A stretch of 64,000 nucleotides of DNA from Protula sp. h YS-2021 (GCA_949752745.1 OX457026.1:37180723-37244722); one strand, 5' to 3'; positions 47,241-59,115 are shown, numbered from the stretch's first letter. Notes: generated by a model not told the origin, from the sequence alone. Numbers and translations: made by a program.

Positions 47241-47416
47241 TTTTAGTGACAAGGTGATGTGTGCAAATAAACCGTCCTTTATTACAATTTCCTGGGGGAA
47301 ATGGGGAAGCTTTTGGCATTCCCAGTACAATAATCACACATAATCTTTAATCGAAGACAATCTGATCAGCACCAATATATGAACATTTTAGTGAATATTA
47401 AAAGAAGAATGTGCAG
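47241..47416. other. Spacer, possibly decayed Tc1 3' part
   Basis: No further transposase motif is recognisable. Nothing else seen. Confidence 0.3.
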
Positions 47417-48232
47417 GGACATTGTGACCGGCCGAGATCTAGCCGAGATCCGCCAAGAATTAGCAAATGGGGACTATTTAAAATTATTTGGTTGCCAATT
47501 TTCAAAATGCTTCTTCTTCTTCTATTTGTGTAAGATTTCTTTTCAACTTTGAACGATTTTTCCCTGGTCAGTTCTCGCTTGAAAAAAACTTTTTTGGCGA
47601 TCAGCAAGATTAGTGGCATTTATAACATTTTGCTATCCAGTTTTCAAAGTGCTTCTTCTTCTGCAATTTTGATTGATTACCTTACAATTTCGCGTAAAGT
47701 TTCTCCAGGCTTTCTTCTCTTGAAAAACTATTTTTGTGACGATGCAACAGGAATGTTGCTTTTATCGCGATGTTCCAAAACTTGGCTAAATGAGGGCATT
47801 TAAAAATATTTAGAAGCCAATATTCAAAATGCTCCTTCTGCAGTTTTTATGGGATTGCTTTCCAATTTTGTGCGATTGTTCCTCTTGAAAATTTACATTT
47901 TTGCAGACACGTCAAAAATTGGCTAAATGGGGGGGGGGGGGGTGATTTGTAATTTTTTGTAAGCAGTTTTCAAAATGCTTCTCTCAAACAATTTGAAAAT
48001 TTTGAAAACTGGCAGTCTTCTTTTGAAAAGTTAAGTTTTCTGGCGTACCTCCAAAAAGTGGCTAAATGTGGGGCATTTAAAAATGTTTAGTAGCCAATTT
48101 TCAAAATTCTTCTTTTCCCACAAAAATATCTCAATGAGAGCATTTAAGCAAATTTTCAAAATGCTTCTTCTACAATTTTGACCGGATTTCTTTATAATTT
48201 TGTACGAATTTTCAACAACCGGGTTTATCAAT
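47417..48232 (-). repeat. Family C tandem-core element, reverse orientation
   Basis: Opens with 'gggacattgtgaccggccga' (partner at 25962-25983). It then repeats 'ggttgccaattttcaaaatg', 'cttcttctncaattttg' and 'ctcttgaaaa-tnttttggcga' about five times at ~130-150-bp steps. A poly-G run lies at 47929-47942. Right edge is cut by the MITE that begins at 48233. Confidence 0.8.
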
Positions 48233-48990
48233 ATGGGTGTAGGAAAATGGAACGGGAAAAAATGGCACCCGAAAAAATGGCACCGGCAAAAATGGCACTG
48301 GAAAAAATGGCACCCGAAAAAATGGCACTTTTGAACATTTTGAACATGAATAAAAAAATAGAATTTCAGTTAAAAAAGAATCATTTCATGTATCAAGGAC
48401 CACGTTATACATGCAACTCGATATGCACGTGATGGATTTTTGCGTAACGTTTTATCTATGGAAATGTGGCATAGTATTACTCACTGGGGTTCCTTTATTG
48501 GTCCTTTAGCTTTACCCTGAACGTTTCCCGAACGTATCAGCAGGGTTCCTTTCCCCTTAACTCTGGACATTTCCTTGATATATTTCTTATATAAACGCAT
48601 GTTTATATAAGAAATATATATTTTATATATATTGCTAAATGCTAAATTTTATGGCGAGCAGTTAAAATGGAAATTTAGTGAATTATATGAAATTCAGTGA
48701 ATTATATAAATCGTACGCAGTATACTAGAAGAGAACATTTTTATCCAAACTATGGACCTTGTAATAAATACATGATATATGAAAATTAAGTGAAATTTAA
48801 TTTACAATTTTATGTAAAATATGTAATAGGCAAGACTTTTCTATTGCTAAGGTATGAAGTGAAGTAAATAAAATATTAGAAAATGTAAGAAACAAAGGTG
48901 CCATTTTTCCGTTGTTTCAAAAGGGCCATATTTTCCGGTGCCATTTTTCCGGTGCCATTTTTTCCGGTGCCATTTTTTTCGGACACCCAT
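48233..48990. mobile_element. MITE with iteron-bearing TIRs (758 bp)
   Basis: Left ATGGGTGT (48233) and right ACACCCAT (48983-48990) are inverted. Both inner flanks carry arrays of the ~17-bp iteron AAAAAATGGCACCNG: about six on the left in forward orientation (48256-48340) and about five on the right in reverse orientation (48896-48975). The AT-rich centre has no gene. A family C-like hairpin, GACCAGCCCGACGAAGTCGG, follows at once (48993), so the element may have inserted into a family C terminus. Confidence 0.75.
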
Positions 48991-49019
48991 CAGACCAGCC
49001 CGACGAAGTCGGGTGGTAT

Positions 49020-49239
49020 AAAAACGATTTCTTTTCTGTTCACTGCTTTTCATTACCATAAACATTCTGCATTTTTTGGTATCTTGACATAATGGCCAGC
49101 ACCCTTTGTGACTTCTTGGCTATTATGTGAATCACTATATAATAACAGTTCTACAAGTAATTTTAGTTTAAATTTAATGGATTCATTTTCTAAACAAGAT
49201 TTCCACAAACAATGCCCCAGCTCACAAATGGTGCTGTCA
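49020..49239. other. No gene seen
   Basis: Unique-looking spacer without supported features. Confidence 0.3.
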
Positions 49240-50230
49240 AGATTTCAAGACAGTACGGCTATGTACCAGGCGCCAGTCAAGATTTTAATAAAAAATGGTT
49301 TATTTTTTGTGAAGCGCCAAAAAAGTGAAAAGCAGCAAGATAGGTAGTAATATTTGCTACTATTAGTCAAATTACAAAGCAAAGAGATTATTTTCCTAGC
49401 TTTAGTTTAGAATTTTCGGACAAAATTTTTTTCAACCACTATTTCAGCAAATTATTGTCGAATCACAAAGAGAGAGAAACAATAGTAAATCAGGTTCCGC
49501 TTCGCTAGTCCAAATTTAAAAAAAAACCGGAGATTATAGAACTTGCGTTAGATAAGATTCTAGTAAGAAATTGGTTTTTCGCCAATATTTCCGCTAATTT
49601 TTCCGAATTGCGAAACAACGGTAACGGCCAGTAAGTACCAAAGATGGCTAAATTTATGTAAATATGAAGAGAGCAAGGACATTTCTCTGGTGTGAGTTAA
49701 GATTTTACTGATTTTTTTCTGTTTTTAGCTAATATTTAATCAAAATTTTGCCCAATCACGAAAAACAAGTTATGTCCGGGTCAGTAGTAATGATTACTGC
49801 CTATACTTTAAACTTCAAGGCAACGAGGTTATTTTGGTGGAGCTCGTTAAGATTTAACTTTTGTTATTTCGCCAAAATGTTCGCCCACTTTTTTTGGCCA
49901 GTCACCAATAAAGATTAATAGCCAGAAAGGAAAATGCCTGCTACCTTAAGTTAAATTTTAACGAAAGTAAGACTATTTCCCTGGAGTTCGGGTTTTAGTG
50001 AAAAAGTGTTTGTTTTTTCTTGCTAAAATTTCCGCCCAATTTTTTTGCCAATCACTAAAAAAGTAAAACTAAAAGTAAATGCCTGTTACCTTCACCTCAA
50101 ATTTCAAGGCAGTAAGAGTATTTTTCAGGAGTTTAGATTTTGCCAAATAAATTACGTTTTTAGCAAATATTTTCTCCAATTTTTGTCAGGATTATCGCTA
50201 TTTTCCTGGAATTCGTTAGGACTTCACATC
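49240..50230 (+). repeat. Family E tandem-core array, ~130-170-bp units
   Basis: Diverged units repeat 'tttcaaggcagtaagactat', 'tttcctggagttcgttaaga', 'tttcgccaatatttccgcc', 'aatttttttgccaatcacna' and 'taatgcctgctacct'. About six units are visible. A single close copy occurs at 52990-53190, inside the composite satellite domain. Confidence 0.7.
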
Positions 50231-50284
50231 ATCCAAAATCTCAAGACTTTTCATCAATTGTGGCATTTAATTGAGTGGCGTCAC

Positions 50285-52845
50285 TCTACACACTCACGCC
50301 AATGACCACAATCTCATGCATACACGCCACTGGGCATTCTGCAGCCCACGAAAACATGCCATTTATCGAAAACCCAGGCACACCCGCCAGTTACCGTAAA
50401 CTCATGCACACACGCCATTTACTGTAAGCCCACAACACACACCAATTACCGTAAGCCCATGCACGCGCCAGTTACAACAAGCCCACGCACACACACACCA
50501 TTTACCGTAAGCCCACGCACACACGCAATTTTATCCAACGCACACATCCCATTTACCGTAAGCCCACGCACACATGCCACTTACCGTAAGCTCTTGTGCA
50601 CACGCCAGATACTGTAAGCCCTAACACACACGCCAGTTCTCGCAAGTCCACGCACACATCCCATTTATCGTAAGCCCACGCATACATCCCATTTACCGTA
50701 AGCCCACGCACACAAGTCATTTACTGTAAACCCACACACACACACACACAAATTACCGCAAGCCCACGCACACATCCCATTTACCGTAAGCCCACGCACA
50801 CATGCCAGTTCGCCAGCTCTTCTGCACACGCCAATTACTGTTTTGTGTACCGCAAGTCCTTGTGCACGTACGCACGCCATTTACCGTAAGCCCACGCACA
50901 CACACCAATTACCGTAAGCCCACGCACACACCATTTACCGTAAGCCCACGCACACACGCCAGTTATCGTAAGTCCACGCACACATCCCATTTATCGTGAG
51001 CCCACGCATACATCCCATTTACCGTAAGCCCACGCACACATGCCAGTTGACGTCAGCTCTTGTGCACACGCCAATTACTGTTTTGTGTACCGCAAGTCCT
51101 TGTGCACGTACACACGCCATTTACCGTAAGCCCACGCACACACGTCATTTACTGTAAACCCACACACACACACACAAATTACCGCAAGCCCACGCACACA
51201 TCCCATTTACCGTAAGCCCACGCACACATGCCAGTTGGCGTCAGCTCTTGTGCACACGCCAATTACTGTTTTGTGTACCGCAAGTCCTTGTGCACGTACA
51301 CACGCCATTTACCGTAAGCCCACGCACACACGTCATTTACTGTAAACCCACACAAGCACACATAAATTACCACAAGCCCACGCACACATCCCATTTACCG
51401 TAAGCCCACACACACATGCCACTCACCGTAAGCTTTTGTGCAGACGCCAGATACTGTAAACCTTAACACACACGCCAGTTATCGTAAGTCCACGCACACA
51501 TCCCATTTACCGTAAGCCCACGCCCACATTACAATTGACGTCAGCTCTTTTGCACACGCCAATTACTGTTTTGCATACCGTACGTCCTTGTGCACGTACA
51601 CACGCCATTTACCGTAAGCCCACGCACACACGCCAGTTACCGTAAGCCCACACACGCGCCAGTTACCATAAGCCCACGCACACACACATCATTTACCGTA
51701 AGCCCACGCACACACGTAATTTAAGCCAACACACACATCCCCTTTTACCGTAAGCCCACGCACACATGCCACTTACGTAAGCTCTTGTGCACACGCCAGA
51801 TACTGTAAACCCTAACACACACACTAGTTAGCACAAGTCCACGCACACATCCCCTTTTACCGTAAGCCCACGCACACATGCCACTTACGTAAGCTCTTGT
51901 GCACACGCCAGATACTGTAAACCCTAACACACACACTAGTTAGCATAAGTCCACGCACACATCCCATTTACCGTAAGCCTACGCATACATGCCAGTTGAC
52001 GTCAGCTCTTGTGCACACGCCAATTACTATTTTGTGTACCGTAAGTCCTAGTGCACGTACACACACCAATTACCGTAAGCCCACGCACACACCATTTACC
52101 GTAAGCCCACGCACATACGCAATTTAAGCCAACACACATATCCCCTTTTACCGTAAGCCCACGCACACACGCCACTTACCGTAAGCTCTTGTGCACACGC
52201 CAGATACTGTAAACCCTAACACACACACTAGTGATCTTAAGTCCACGCACACATCCCATTTACCGTAAGGCCACGCACACATGCCAGTTGACGTCAGCTC
52301 TTGTGCACAAGCCAATTACTGTTGTGTACCGTAAGTCCTAGTGCACGTACACACGCCATTTACCGTAAGCCCACACACACACACCAATTACCGTAAGCCC
52401 ACGCACACACCATTTACAATAAGCCCACGCACACACGCCAGTTATCGTAAGCCCACACACACGCCAGTTACTATAAGCCCACGCACACATACACCTCATT
52501 TACCATAAGCCCACATACACATGCCACTTACCGTAAGCTCTTGTGCACACGCCAGATACTGTAAACCCTAACACACACGCCAGTTATCGTAAGCTAACGC
52601 ACACACGCGATTAACAGTAAGCCCTTGTGCACACGCCAGTTAACGTAGACCCTTGCAGACATGCCAGTTACTGTAAGCCCTTGTGCACACGCCATTTACC
52701 GTATGCCCGCACACACACACGCCATTTACCGTAAGCCTTTGCGCACACGCCAGTTACAGCAAGCCCTTGCACATACGCCAGTTACCGTAAGCACAAACAC
52801 ACACGCCATTTACCCGTAAGCCCTTGCGCACTATCCAGTTTGCTT
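50285..52845 (+). repeat. S2 satellite: ~27-30-bp TTACCGTAAGCC unit, higher-order array
   Basis: The basic unit is 'ccatttaccgtaagcccacg' followed by 'cacacacg'. Variants such as 'gccagttgacgtcagctctt' with 'gtgcacacgccaattactg' recur at about 51043, 51229, 51530, 51990 and 52285. So a higher-order block of roughly 185-460 bp has been copied repeatedly. Long (CA)/(CG)-alternating stretches are present. Frames within are low-complexity repeat translations. Confidence 0.93.
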
Positions 52846-52879
52846 AATTTTACTTATTTATACATTGAGCCGTATGTGT

Positions 52880-53010
52880 CATTTCCATATTATAATTGTA
52901 CACGTGCCACGTGCACAACAGAATAACTACACGTGTCATATCCACATAAGAAGAACTGCACATGTGTCCTGTTTGCGTAAAAATAACTGCACACGTGCTA
53001 TGTTTCCACC
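52880..53010. repeat. CACGTG (E-box) repeat array 1
   Basis: Four to five ~31-bp units of 'gtacacgtgccatgtccaca' with 'tnagaataact', most holding the palindrome CACGTG or a one-base variant. It follows the spacer 'agtttgcttaattttactta', as in later copies. Confidence 0.85.
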
Positions 53011-53190
53011 TAAAATTTCAAGACAGCCTATTTTCCAGCAGTTAATATTTTAGATTTTTTTGGGTTTTTGTCGAAATTTTCCCAGATTTTTTTTTTTTGG
53101 CCAGTCACCAAAAAAAGTAAGAGCCAAGCGGGTAGTAACGCTTGCTACTGTCATTCAAAATTTCAAGACAGTAAGACTATTTTCCTGGTG
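52990..53190 (+). repeat. Isolated family E unit
   Basis: 'aaatttcaagacag', 'ggccagtcaccaaaaaaagta' in near form, and 'gtaacgcttgctactgtcat' match the array at 49240-50230. It interrupts the first composite satellite unit. Confidence 0.75.
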
Positions 53191-53420
53191 AAGCCTATTC
53201 GTGTTGTCCGGTATCTGGTTGAAAAAAAAACGTTGTACAATTACTTTTATTCTTTTATGTAACTACTTTTATTCTTTTATGTTCAAGCACAATAGTCCAG
53301 AGAGTATTATACAAAAACAGTGTCTAGTAAAAGAACAAGCAAAAAAATTGATGAGCACTAAAGAGCTCAACACAACTTTAGATTAAATATGACTTTACAA
53401 ATGAGAGGCGCCTCTCAATG
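53191..53420. other. Spacer, no gene seen
   Basis: A 23-bp direct repeat 'acttttattcttttatgt' occurs twice at ~53243-53283. No coding evidence. Confidence 0.4.
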
Positions 53421-53424
53421 CATC

Positions 53425-53745
53425 CAAGAAATAACCGTAATCTCATGCATACACGCCATTGGGCATTCTCCAGTTACCATAAGCTCTTGTACGCACATCA
53501 ATTTACCGTAAGCCGACGCACACACACCAGTTACCGTAAGCCCTTGTGCACGCGCCATTTACCATAAGCCCTTGCGCACACGCCAGTTACAATAAGCCTT
53601 TGCACACACGCTAGTTACCGTAAGGCCACACACACGCCAGTTACCGTAAGCCCTTGCGCACACGCCATTTACCGTAAGCCCTTGCACACACGCCAGTTAC
53701 TGTAAGCCCACACACACGCGCCATTTACCGTAAGCCCTTGCACAC
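53425..53745 (+). repeat. S2 satellite, second block
   Basis: About eleven units of 'ccgtaagcccttgcgcacac' with 'gccagtta'. Units are more uniform than in the first block. Confidence 0.9.
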
Positions 53746-54234
53746 TATCCAGTTTGCTTAATTTTACTTATTTATACGTTGAGTCGTATGTATCATGTCC
53801 ATATTATAATAACTGTACACGTGCCATGTGCACATCAGAATTACTGTACACGTGCCTTGTTAACATAAGATTAACTGTACACGTGTCATATCCACATTAA
53901 ATTACATGTCACATTAGAAAAGCGTGGACTTCTGTGATTATTCAAACTACGCTTATTGGTATGGATTTAACAAACGCTTGGAAGCAAATATATCTACAAT
54001 TTTTTTAAATTATCTTCTACAATTATTTTTGGAATCAATAAATATTCTTTCGCTGCAACAATTTAATTTCAACCGAACCACTATTGATTGGAGTTTGGAT
54101 GGATTTCAGACAAAATGCACACACATGATAAATGCTTTAATATGTTTTTTGCACGATAATAAGCACCCCACCCCCTACCCACTCACCCCCGTCGAAAAAC
54201 ACATGTACAACACACACGTGTAGACAAATTTAAC
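53746..54234 (+). repeat. Composite unit: CACGTG array plus conserved AT-rich spacer, copy 2
   Basis: Order: 'agtttgcttaattttactta', four ~31-bp CACGTG units (53800-53910), then a ~300-bp spacer beginning 'agaaaagcgtggacttctgt' with 'atggatttaacaaacgcttg', 'caataaatattctttc' and 'gtttggatgga'. The same spacer recurs at 54597-54715, 54815-55100 and 57310-57560. The 99-codon frame 53924-54223 lies in the spacer and is not conserved in the other copies. Confidence 0.85.
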
Positions 54235-54400
54235 ACCGCAAGCCATTATGCATTATCCAGTTACCGTATGCCCACACACACACGCCAGTTACCATAAGCC
54301 CACGCACATACGCCATTCATTGTAAGCCCAAGCACATACGCCATTTACCGTAAGCCCACGCACACACGCCAGTTAGTGTAAGCCCTTGCGCGCTATGCAG
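54235..54400 (+). repeat. S2 satellite, third short block
   Basis: About five units of the 'accgtaagcccacgcacac' repeat. Confidence 0.9.
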
Positions 54401-55105
54401 TTTACTTCATTTTACTTATTTATACATTGAGCCGTATGTGTATCATGTGCGCATCAGAATAACTGTACACGTGCCATGTCCACATAAGAATAACCATACA
54501 CGTGCCATATCCACATCAGAATAACTGTACACGTGTCATGCCCAAATTAGAATAACTGTACACGTGTCATATCCACATTAAATAACATGTCACATTAGAA
54601 AAGCGTGGACTTCAAGTGTGATTACTCAAATTACGTTTACAGATATGGATTTAATATAAACGCTTGGACGCAAATATCTTCACAATTTTTAACAATTATT
54701 TTCTACAATTCTACATGTCCACATAAGAATAACTGTGCATGTGTCATGTGCACACCAGAATAACTGTACACGTGTCATATCCACATAAGAATAACTGGAC
54801 ACGTGTCATATCCACATTAAATTACATGTCACATCTGATTATTCAAATTACGTTTATTGGCATGGATTTAACGAACGCTCGGACTTACGCAAATATCTCT
54901 AAAATTGTTTAGCAATTATTTCTTACAATTATTTTTGCAATCAATAAATATTCTTTCATTGCCACAACTTAAATTTCTGCAGAATCATAATGGATTGTAG
55001 TTTGGATGGTTTTTCGGACAAAACACACACACCTTATACATTTTGCACGATACTCAGCCCCCCCCAACCTCCACACACACAGTACAACAAATAGGCGTAT
55101 ACAAA
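54401..55105 (+). repeat. Composite unit, copies 3 and 4
   Basis: CACGTG arrays at 54455-54575 and 54715-54825 are each followed by the conserved spacer (54597-54715 truncated; 54815-55100 nearly complete). The inner array-spacer pair looks like a local duplication with the first spacer cut short. Confidence 0.85.
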
Positions 55106-56870
55106 TTGTAATACCGCAAGCCAATGCACTCTCTCCAATCACCGCAAGTCCTTGTGCATTCTCCAGTTACCGTAAGCCCATGCACACAAATTAGCTACGT
55201 AAACCCATACACACAAATCAGTTATCATAAGCCCGTGCGCATTCTCAAGTTACCGTAAGTCATCGCGCATTCTACATTTACCGTAAGCTGATGTACATGC
55301 GCCAACTACCGTAAACCATTTCGTACTCTCCAGTTACCTTAAGACGATGCGCATTCTCCAATGACTGCAGGCTATTAATGCGCATCCTCCAATTACCGTA
55401 AGCCATTAATGCGCATTCTCTAATTACCATAAGCCATTGCGCAGTCTCTAATTACCGCTAACCATTGCGCATTCTCCAATTACTGCAAGCCATTGCGCAT
55501 TCTCCAAATACCGTAAACCTTTGCACATTCTCCAGTTATCGTAAGCCCTTGCGCATTCTCCAGTTACCGTAAGCCATTAATGCGCATTCTTTAATTACCA
55601 TAAGCCATTGCGCATTCTCTAATTACCGCTAACCATTGCGCATTCTCCAATTACTGTAAGCCATTGCGCATTCTCCAAATACCGTAAACCTTTGCACATT
55701 CTCCAGTTATCGTAAGCCCTTGCGCATTCTCCAGTTACCGTAAGCCATTAATGCGCATTTTGCAATTACCGCATACCATCGTGCATTCCCAATTATCGCA
55801 AACCATTACGCATTCTCCAATTACTATATAAGCCATTAATGCGCATTCTCCCGTAACCGTTACCTATTGCGCATTCTCCAATTAGGGTAAGCCATTAATG
55901 CACATTCCCCAGTTACCGTAAGGCTTAAATGCGCATTCTCCGTTATCATAAGGCTTAAATGCGCATTCTCCAAATACCGCAAACCATTTCGCATTCTCCA
56001 ATTACTATAAGCCATTAGTGCGCATTCTCCAATTACTGAAAGGCCTTGTGCATTCTCCCATTACCGCAAGCCCCTGCGCATTCTCCAACTACCGTGAGCC
56101 ATTGCGCATTCTCCAATTACCGTAGGCCTTTGCGCATTCTCCAATTACCGTAATCCATTGCGCATTCTCAAATTACCGTAAGCCCTTGCGCATTCTTCAA
56201 TTATCGTAAGCCTTTGCGTATTTTTCGATTACCGAAAGGCCTTTGCGCATTCTTCAATTACCTAAAGGCCTTTGCGCATTCCCCAGTTACCGTGAGCCAT
56301 TAATGGGCATTCTCCACTTACCGCAAACCATTGCATATTCTCCAGTTACCATAAGCCATTGCGCATTCTTCAATTACCGAAAGGCCTTGCGCATTATCCA
56401 ATTCCCGAAACCCATGCGCATTCTACAGTTCCCGTTAGCCATTGCGCATTCTCCAGTTACCATAAGCCATTTCGCATTCTCCAGTACCGGAAGCCATTAA
56501 TGCGCATTCTCCAGTTACCGTTACCCATGCGCATTCTCCAGTTCCCGTTAGCCATTGCATATTCTCCAGTTACCATAAGCCATTGCGCATTCTTCAATTA
56601 CCGAAAGGCCTTGCGCATTATCCAATTACCGTAACCCATGCGCATTCTCCAGTTCCCGTTAGCCATTGCGCATTCTCCAGTTACCATAAGCCATTTCGCA
56701 TTCTCCAGTTACCGGAAGCCATTAATGTGCATTCTCCAGTTGCCGTAACCTCATGCGCATTATCTAGTTACAGTAAATCGATGTACACAGACCAGTTACC
56801 GTAAGCCCTTGCGAATTCTCCATTTACCGTAAGCACACGCACACGCCATTTACCGTAATCCCTTGCGTAC
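55106..56870 (+). repeat. S2b satellite: 27-bp GCGCATTCTCCAGTTACCG unit
   Basis: About 60 units of 'gcgcattctccaattaccg' plus 'taagccatt'. It shares TTACCGTAAGCC with S2 but replaces the CACACG part with GCGCATTCT. Sub-blocks are duplicated (for example 55385-55570 with 55570-55755, and 56330-56500 with 56560-56725). The 27-bp length keeps frames open, giving low-complexity translations of 60-90 codons. Confidence 0.93.
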
Positions 56871-56964
56871 AACCCAGTTTGCATAATTTTGCTTAATTTA
56901 TATTGAGTCGACACTATGTTGAAGACAATGCTAGAGGTGAAATAACCACAAAAAGAGCAAAATA

Positions 56965-57310
56965 TCTGTTAACAAAACTGTACACGTGCCATGTTCACAT
57001 CAGAATAACTGTATATGTACCAAGTCCACATCAGAATAAATGTGCCATGTCCATATTAGAATAGCTGTACACGTGCCATGTCCACATTAGGAAAATTGTA
57101 CACGTGCCATGTCCACATTAAAATAACTGGACACGTGCCATGTCCACATTACGATATAGTTGGACACGTGCCATGTCCACATTACGATAGTTGGACACGT
57201 GCCATGTCCACATCAGAATAACTGTAAACGTGCCATGTCCATATTAAAATAACTCTACACGTGTATGTTCACATTATAATACCTGTACACGTGTAATGTC
57301 CATTAGAATA
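56965..57310. repeat. CACGTG repeat array, last and longest
   Basis: About eleven ~31-bp units of 'actgtacacgtgccatgtcc' with 'acattagaata'. Nearly every unit holds an exact CACGTG. Confidence 0.92.
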
Positions 57311-57560
57311 CGTGTTACATAAGGGAAGCGTGGATATATGTGCCTACCAACACGGATTTCACAAAACTCGTAGACTCAGATTTGTGCAAATATCTCTTAC
57401 ATTGTTTTACAATTATTTAAATTTCTCACCGCATCATTATGGACCTGAGTCTGGATGGTTTTCTCAGACAAAAACACACAGAGCCCCCATACATGATTTA
57501 TAATGTGCGGTACTCGGCAGCCTATCCCCCCACCACAGTAGAACAAATGCGCGTATATAA
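57311..57560 (+). repeat. Conserved AT-rich spacer, last copy
   Basis: 'gggaagcgtggatatatgtg', 'acaattatttaaatttctca' and 'gtctggatggttttctcag' align with the spacers at 53921, 54597 and 54815. The short frame 57312-57503 is a by-product. Confidence 0.8.
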
Positions 57561-58199
57561 ATCAAAACAGCACAATAAATAAACAAACCCCACAGCAGTT
57601 TAAATCGGTTTCATTGTTCCCACATGCAATTTCCACATTTTTTGGTCGCCCCATAAAAAGAAACCCATTCGATAAATGTGGAATTACAGAACTCTGAAAC
57701 AGTCTCTGAATGCCATTACTTTTTTCATGAGACATAATTCAAGACTGCAGTTATTACATCACAAGCGCAACAAAAACGCGTCACCAAACTTTCTACTTTT
57801 GTGGGCTTTATTTATATCTCATTTCTATCATAACGTAAAATCGTATTTCAGTTTTAAAATTTTCTCTTCAACATTCGACTCACATTATATTTTATGTTTT
57901 TTATCCCTGTGTTTTTATGGCGTTCCAATACGACCCGTTGTGTGGTTTGAATCTAAACATTGCCAAATTCTTGCGAGTTAGTCGAGTCATCCGCTCTAAG
58001 TTCGCTACCTGGTTGTCTACCTGGCGACCGCGGAAAATTCAAGGCTGTCACATCAAAATGAATCTGTATGTCTGTGAAAGTAAAAGACGAGCTTGATTAA
58101 ACAAGCCAGGTGACTATCTTTCTGTTTTCCTAAAATATTGCCGTTTTTTTTTGGGGGGGGGGGGGGCTCGACAAAACGTCAAATATGGGTCTCAAAAAT
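57561..58199. other. No gene supported
   Basis: A 101-codon plus frame (57676-57981) shows no domain and no splice-site context. A T8/G14 tract lies at 58145-58168. Confidence 0.35.
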
Positions 58200-58417
58200 T
58201 CAACTTTTCAACAAATTTAATAAACTGACATTGAATTTTTGTTTTTTCTGAAATTTAGCATATGACAGCGTTCGTGATGAGTTTTGATGCGTTTTATGTC
58301 CATAAGGTATTTTTGATAAAGGTACTTTTTGGCAACTCGCCTTGCTGTCGGTAAGCTTCTTCCTCGGACTCCTCCCAAGTTGCCGCCGGGTGTCGCTGCT
58401 CACGTGATTTCCAAATG
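58200..58417 (-). CDS. Candidate terminal exon of an unknown gene
   Basis: Minus strand. A textbook acceptor (TTTTCTGTTTGCATTTCAG) ends at 58418. The 218-nt exon reads in phase with the upstream exon at 58727-58799 and runs 72 codons to a TGA at 58200-58202. It begins AFGNHVSSDTRRQLGRSPR and is rich in Lys, Arg, Ser and Gln, suggesting a basic disordered tail. The first ~90 nt are GC-richer than their surroundings. No family is recognised. No clear AATAAA follows within 100 bp. Confidence 0.38.
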
Positions 58418-58726
58418 CTGAAATGCAAACAGAAAATAAAATGCAGCATTTACAATGTTTTTATCGTCGATCCGAAGCATACGGGAGGAAAACAACGGAA
58501 CAGACGGAAATCCATGAGTGAAGAGATTTATGCCTGTGTTGGTGCTCAAAAGTAACGGTGCGACTGAAATCATCTCTGCTTATATTTTGCTTGAGACCCG
58601 GGTCATTTGTACATCATTTTAAAATAAAAGGTGCTTTTGAAAAGCAAAATAACCTTTTCGTTTCTTCTGCGGGATTCCTCATCTCACCTATTGGAAAAGG
58701 AGTAATGACAGACAGACAAGACTCAC

Positions 58727-58799
58727 CCAGAGTCGTGCCGTAACTCAATAAGTGTGGCAACTTCTCGCCGAGGACGCCTTCATGCGGAGGTCGATCTGT
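58727..58799 (-). CDS. Candidate internal exon of an unknown gene
   Basis: Minus strand. Acceptor CGCCTTTGCTTTTGTTGCAG ends at 58800, and the donor G|GTGAGT follows 58727. The 73-nt exon is open in only one frame (TDRPPHEGVLGEKLPHLLSY, then GTTL plus one base). That phase joins exactly to the exon at 58200-58417 across a 309-nt GT-AG intron. Two good splice sites, one open frame and matching phase together are unlikely by chance but not proof. Upstream exons were not found. The SINE at 58874 would lie in the preceding intron. Confidence 0.4.
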
Positions 58800-58873
58800 C
58801 TGCAACAAAAGCAAAGGCGATATGAATCTAACCTCTACATCAGTTAGGCAGGATCCCCTGTGTAATACATAAT

Positions 58874-59115
58874 TGTATTGTATTGTTCTTTAGATCCCTT
58901 TCAACTGCTGTGGTCATATCGGGATCCCCCTGCCACATTATACTGAAATGGGGCATTCCAGCCCTCCTTCTAACCCTTACATGTGGAGTGCCTCACAGGA
59001 TAGCAAGGAGGAGTTCCAATTTTAAAGTCTTAGGTATGACCCGACCGGGGTTTGAACCCACGATCTTCCAGTCTCGAGGCGGACACTCTAACCACTAGGC
59101 CACCGAGGCTGGTCT
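58874..59115 (-). mobile_element. tRNA-derived SINE with perfect 13-bp target duplication
   Basis: Flanking direct repeats TGTAATACATAAT lie at 58861-58873 and 59116-59128. On the minus strand the 5' part has a perfect Pol III A box (TGGCCTAGTGG, ~59092-59102) and a B box (GGTTCAAACCC, ~59047-59057). A ~150-bp body without coding capacity follows, and a tail of repeated ACAAT (…AATACAATACAATT). Length (242 bp) and parts fit a tRNA-related SINE mobilised by a LINE. The exact duplication implies a recent insertion. Confidence 0.93.

Noticed and set aside
50285..56870. Possible CRISPR array
   Set aside because: The repeats are contiguous ~27-30-bp units without unique spacers. No cas genes are present, and the setting is eukaryotic.
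57676..57981. 101-codon plus-strand frame
   Set aside because: AT-driven composition rich in Phe, Leu and His, with no domain and no splice context.
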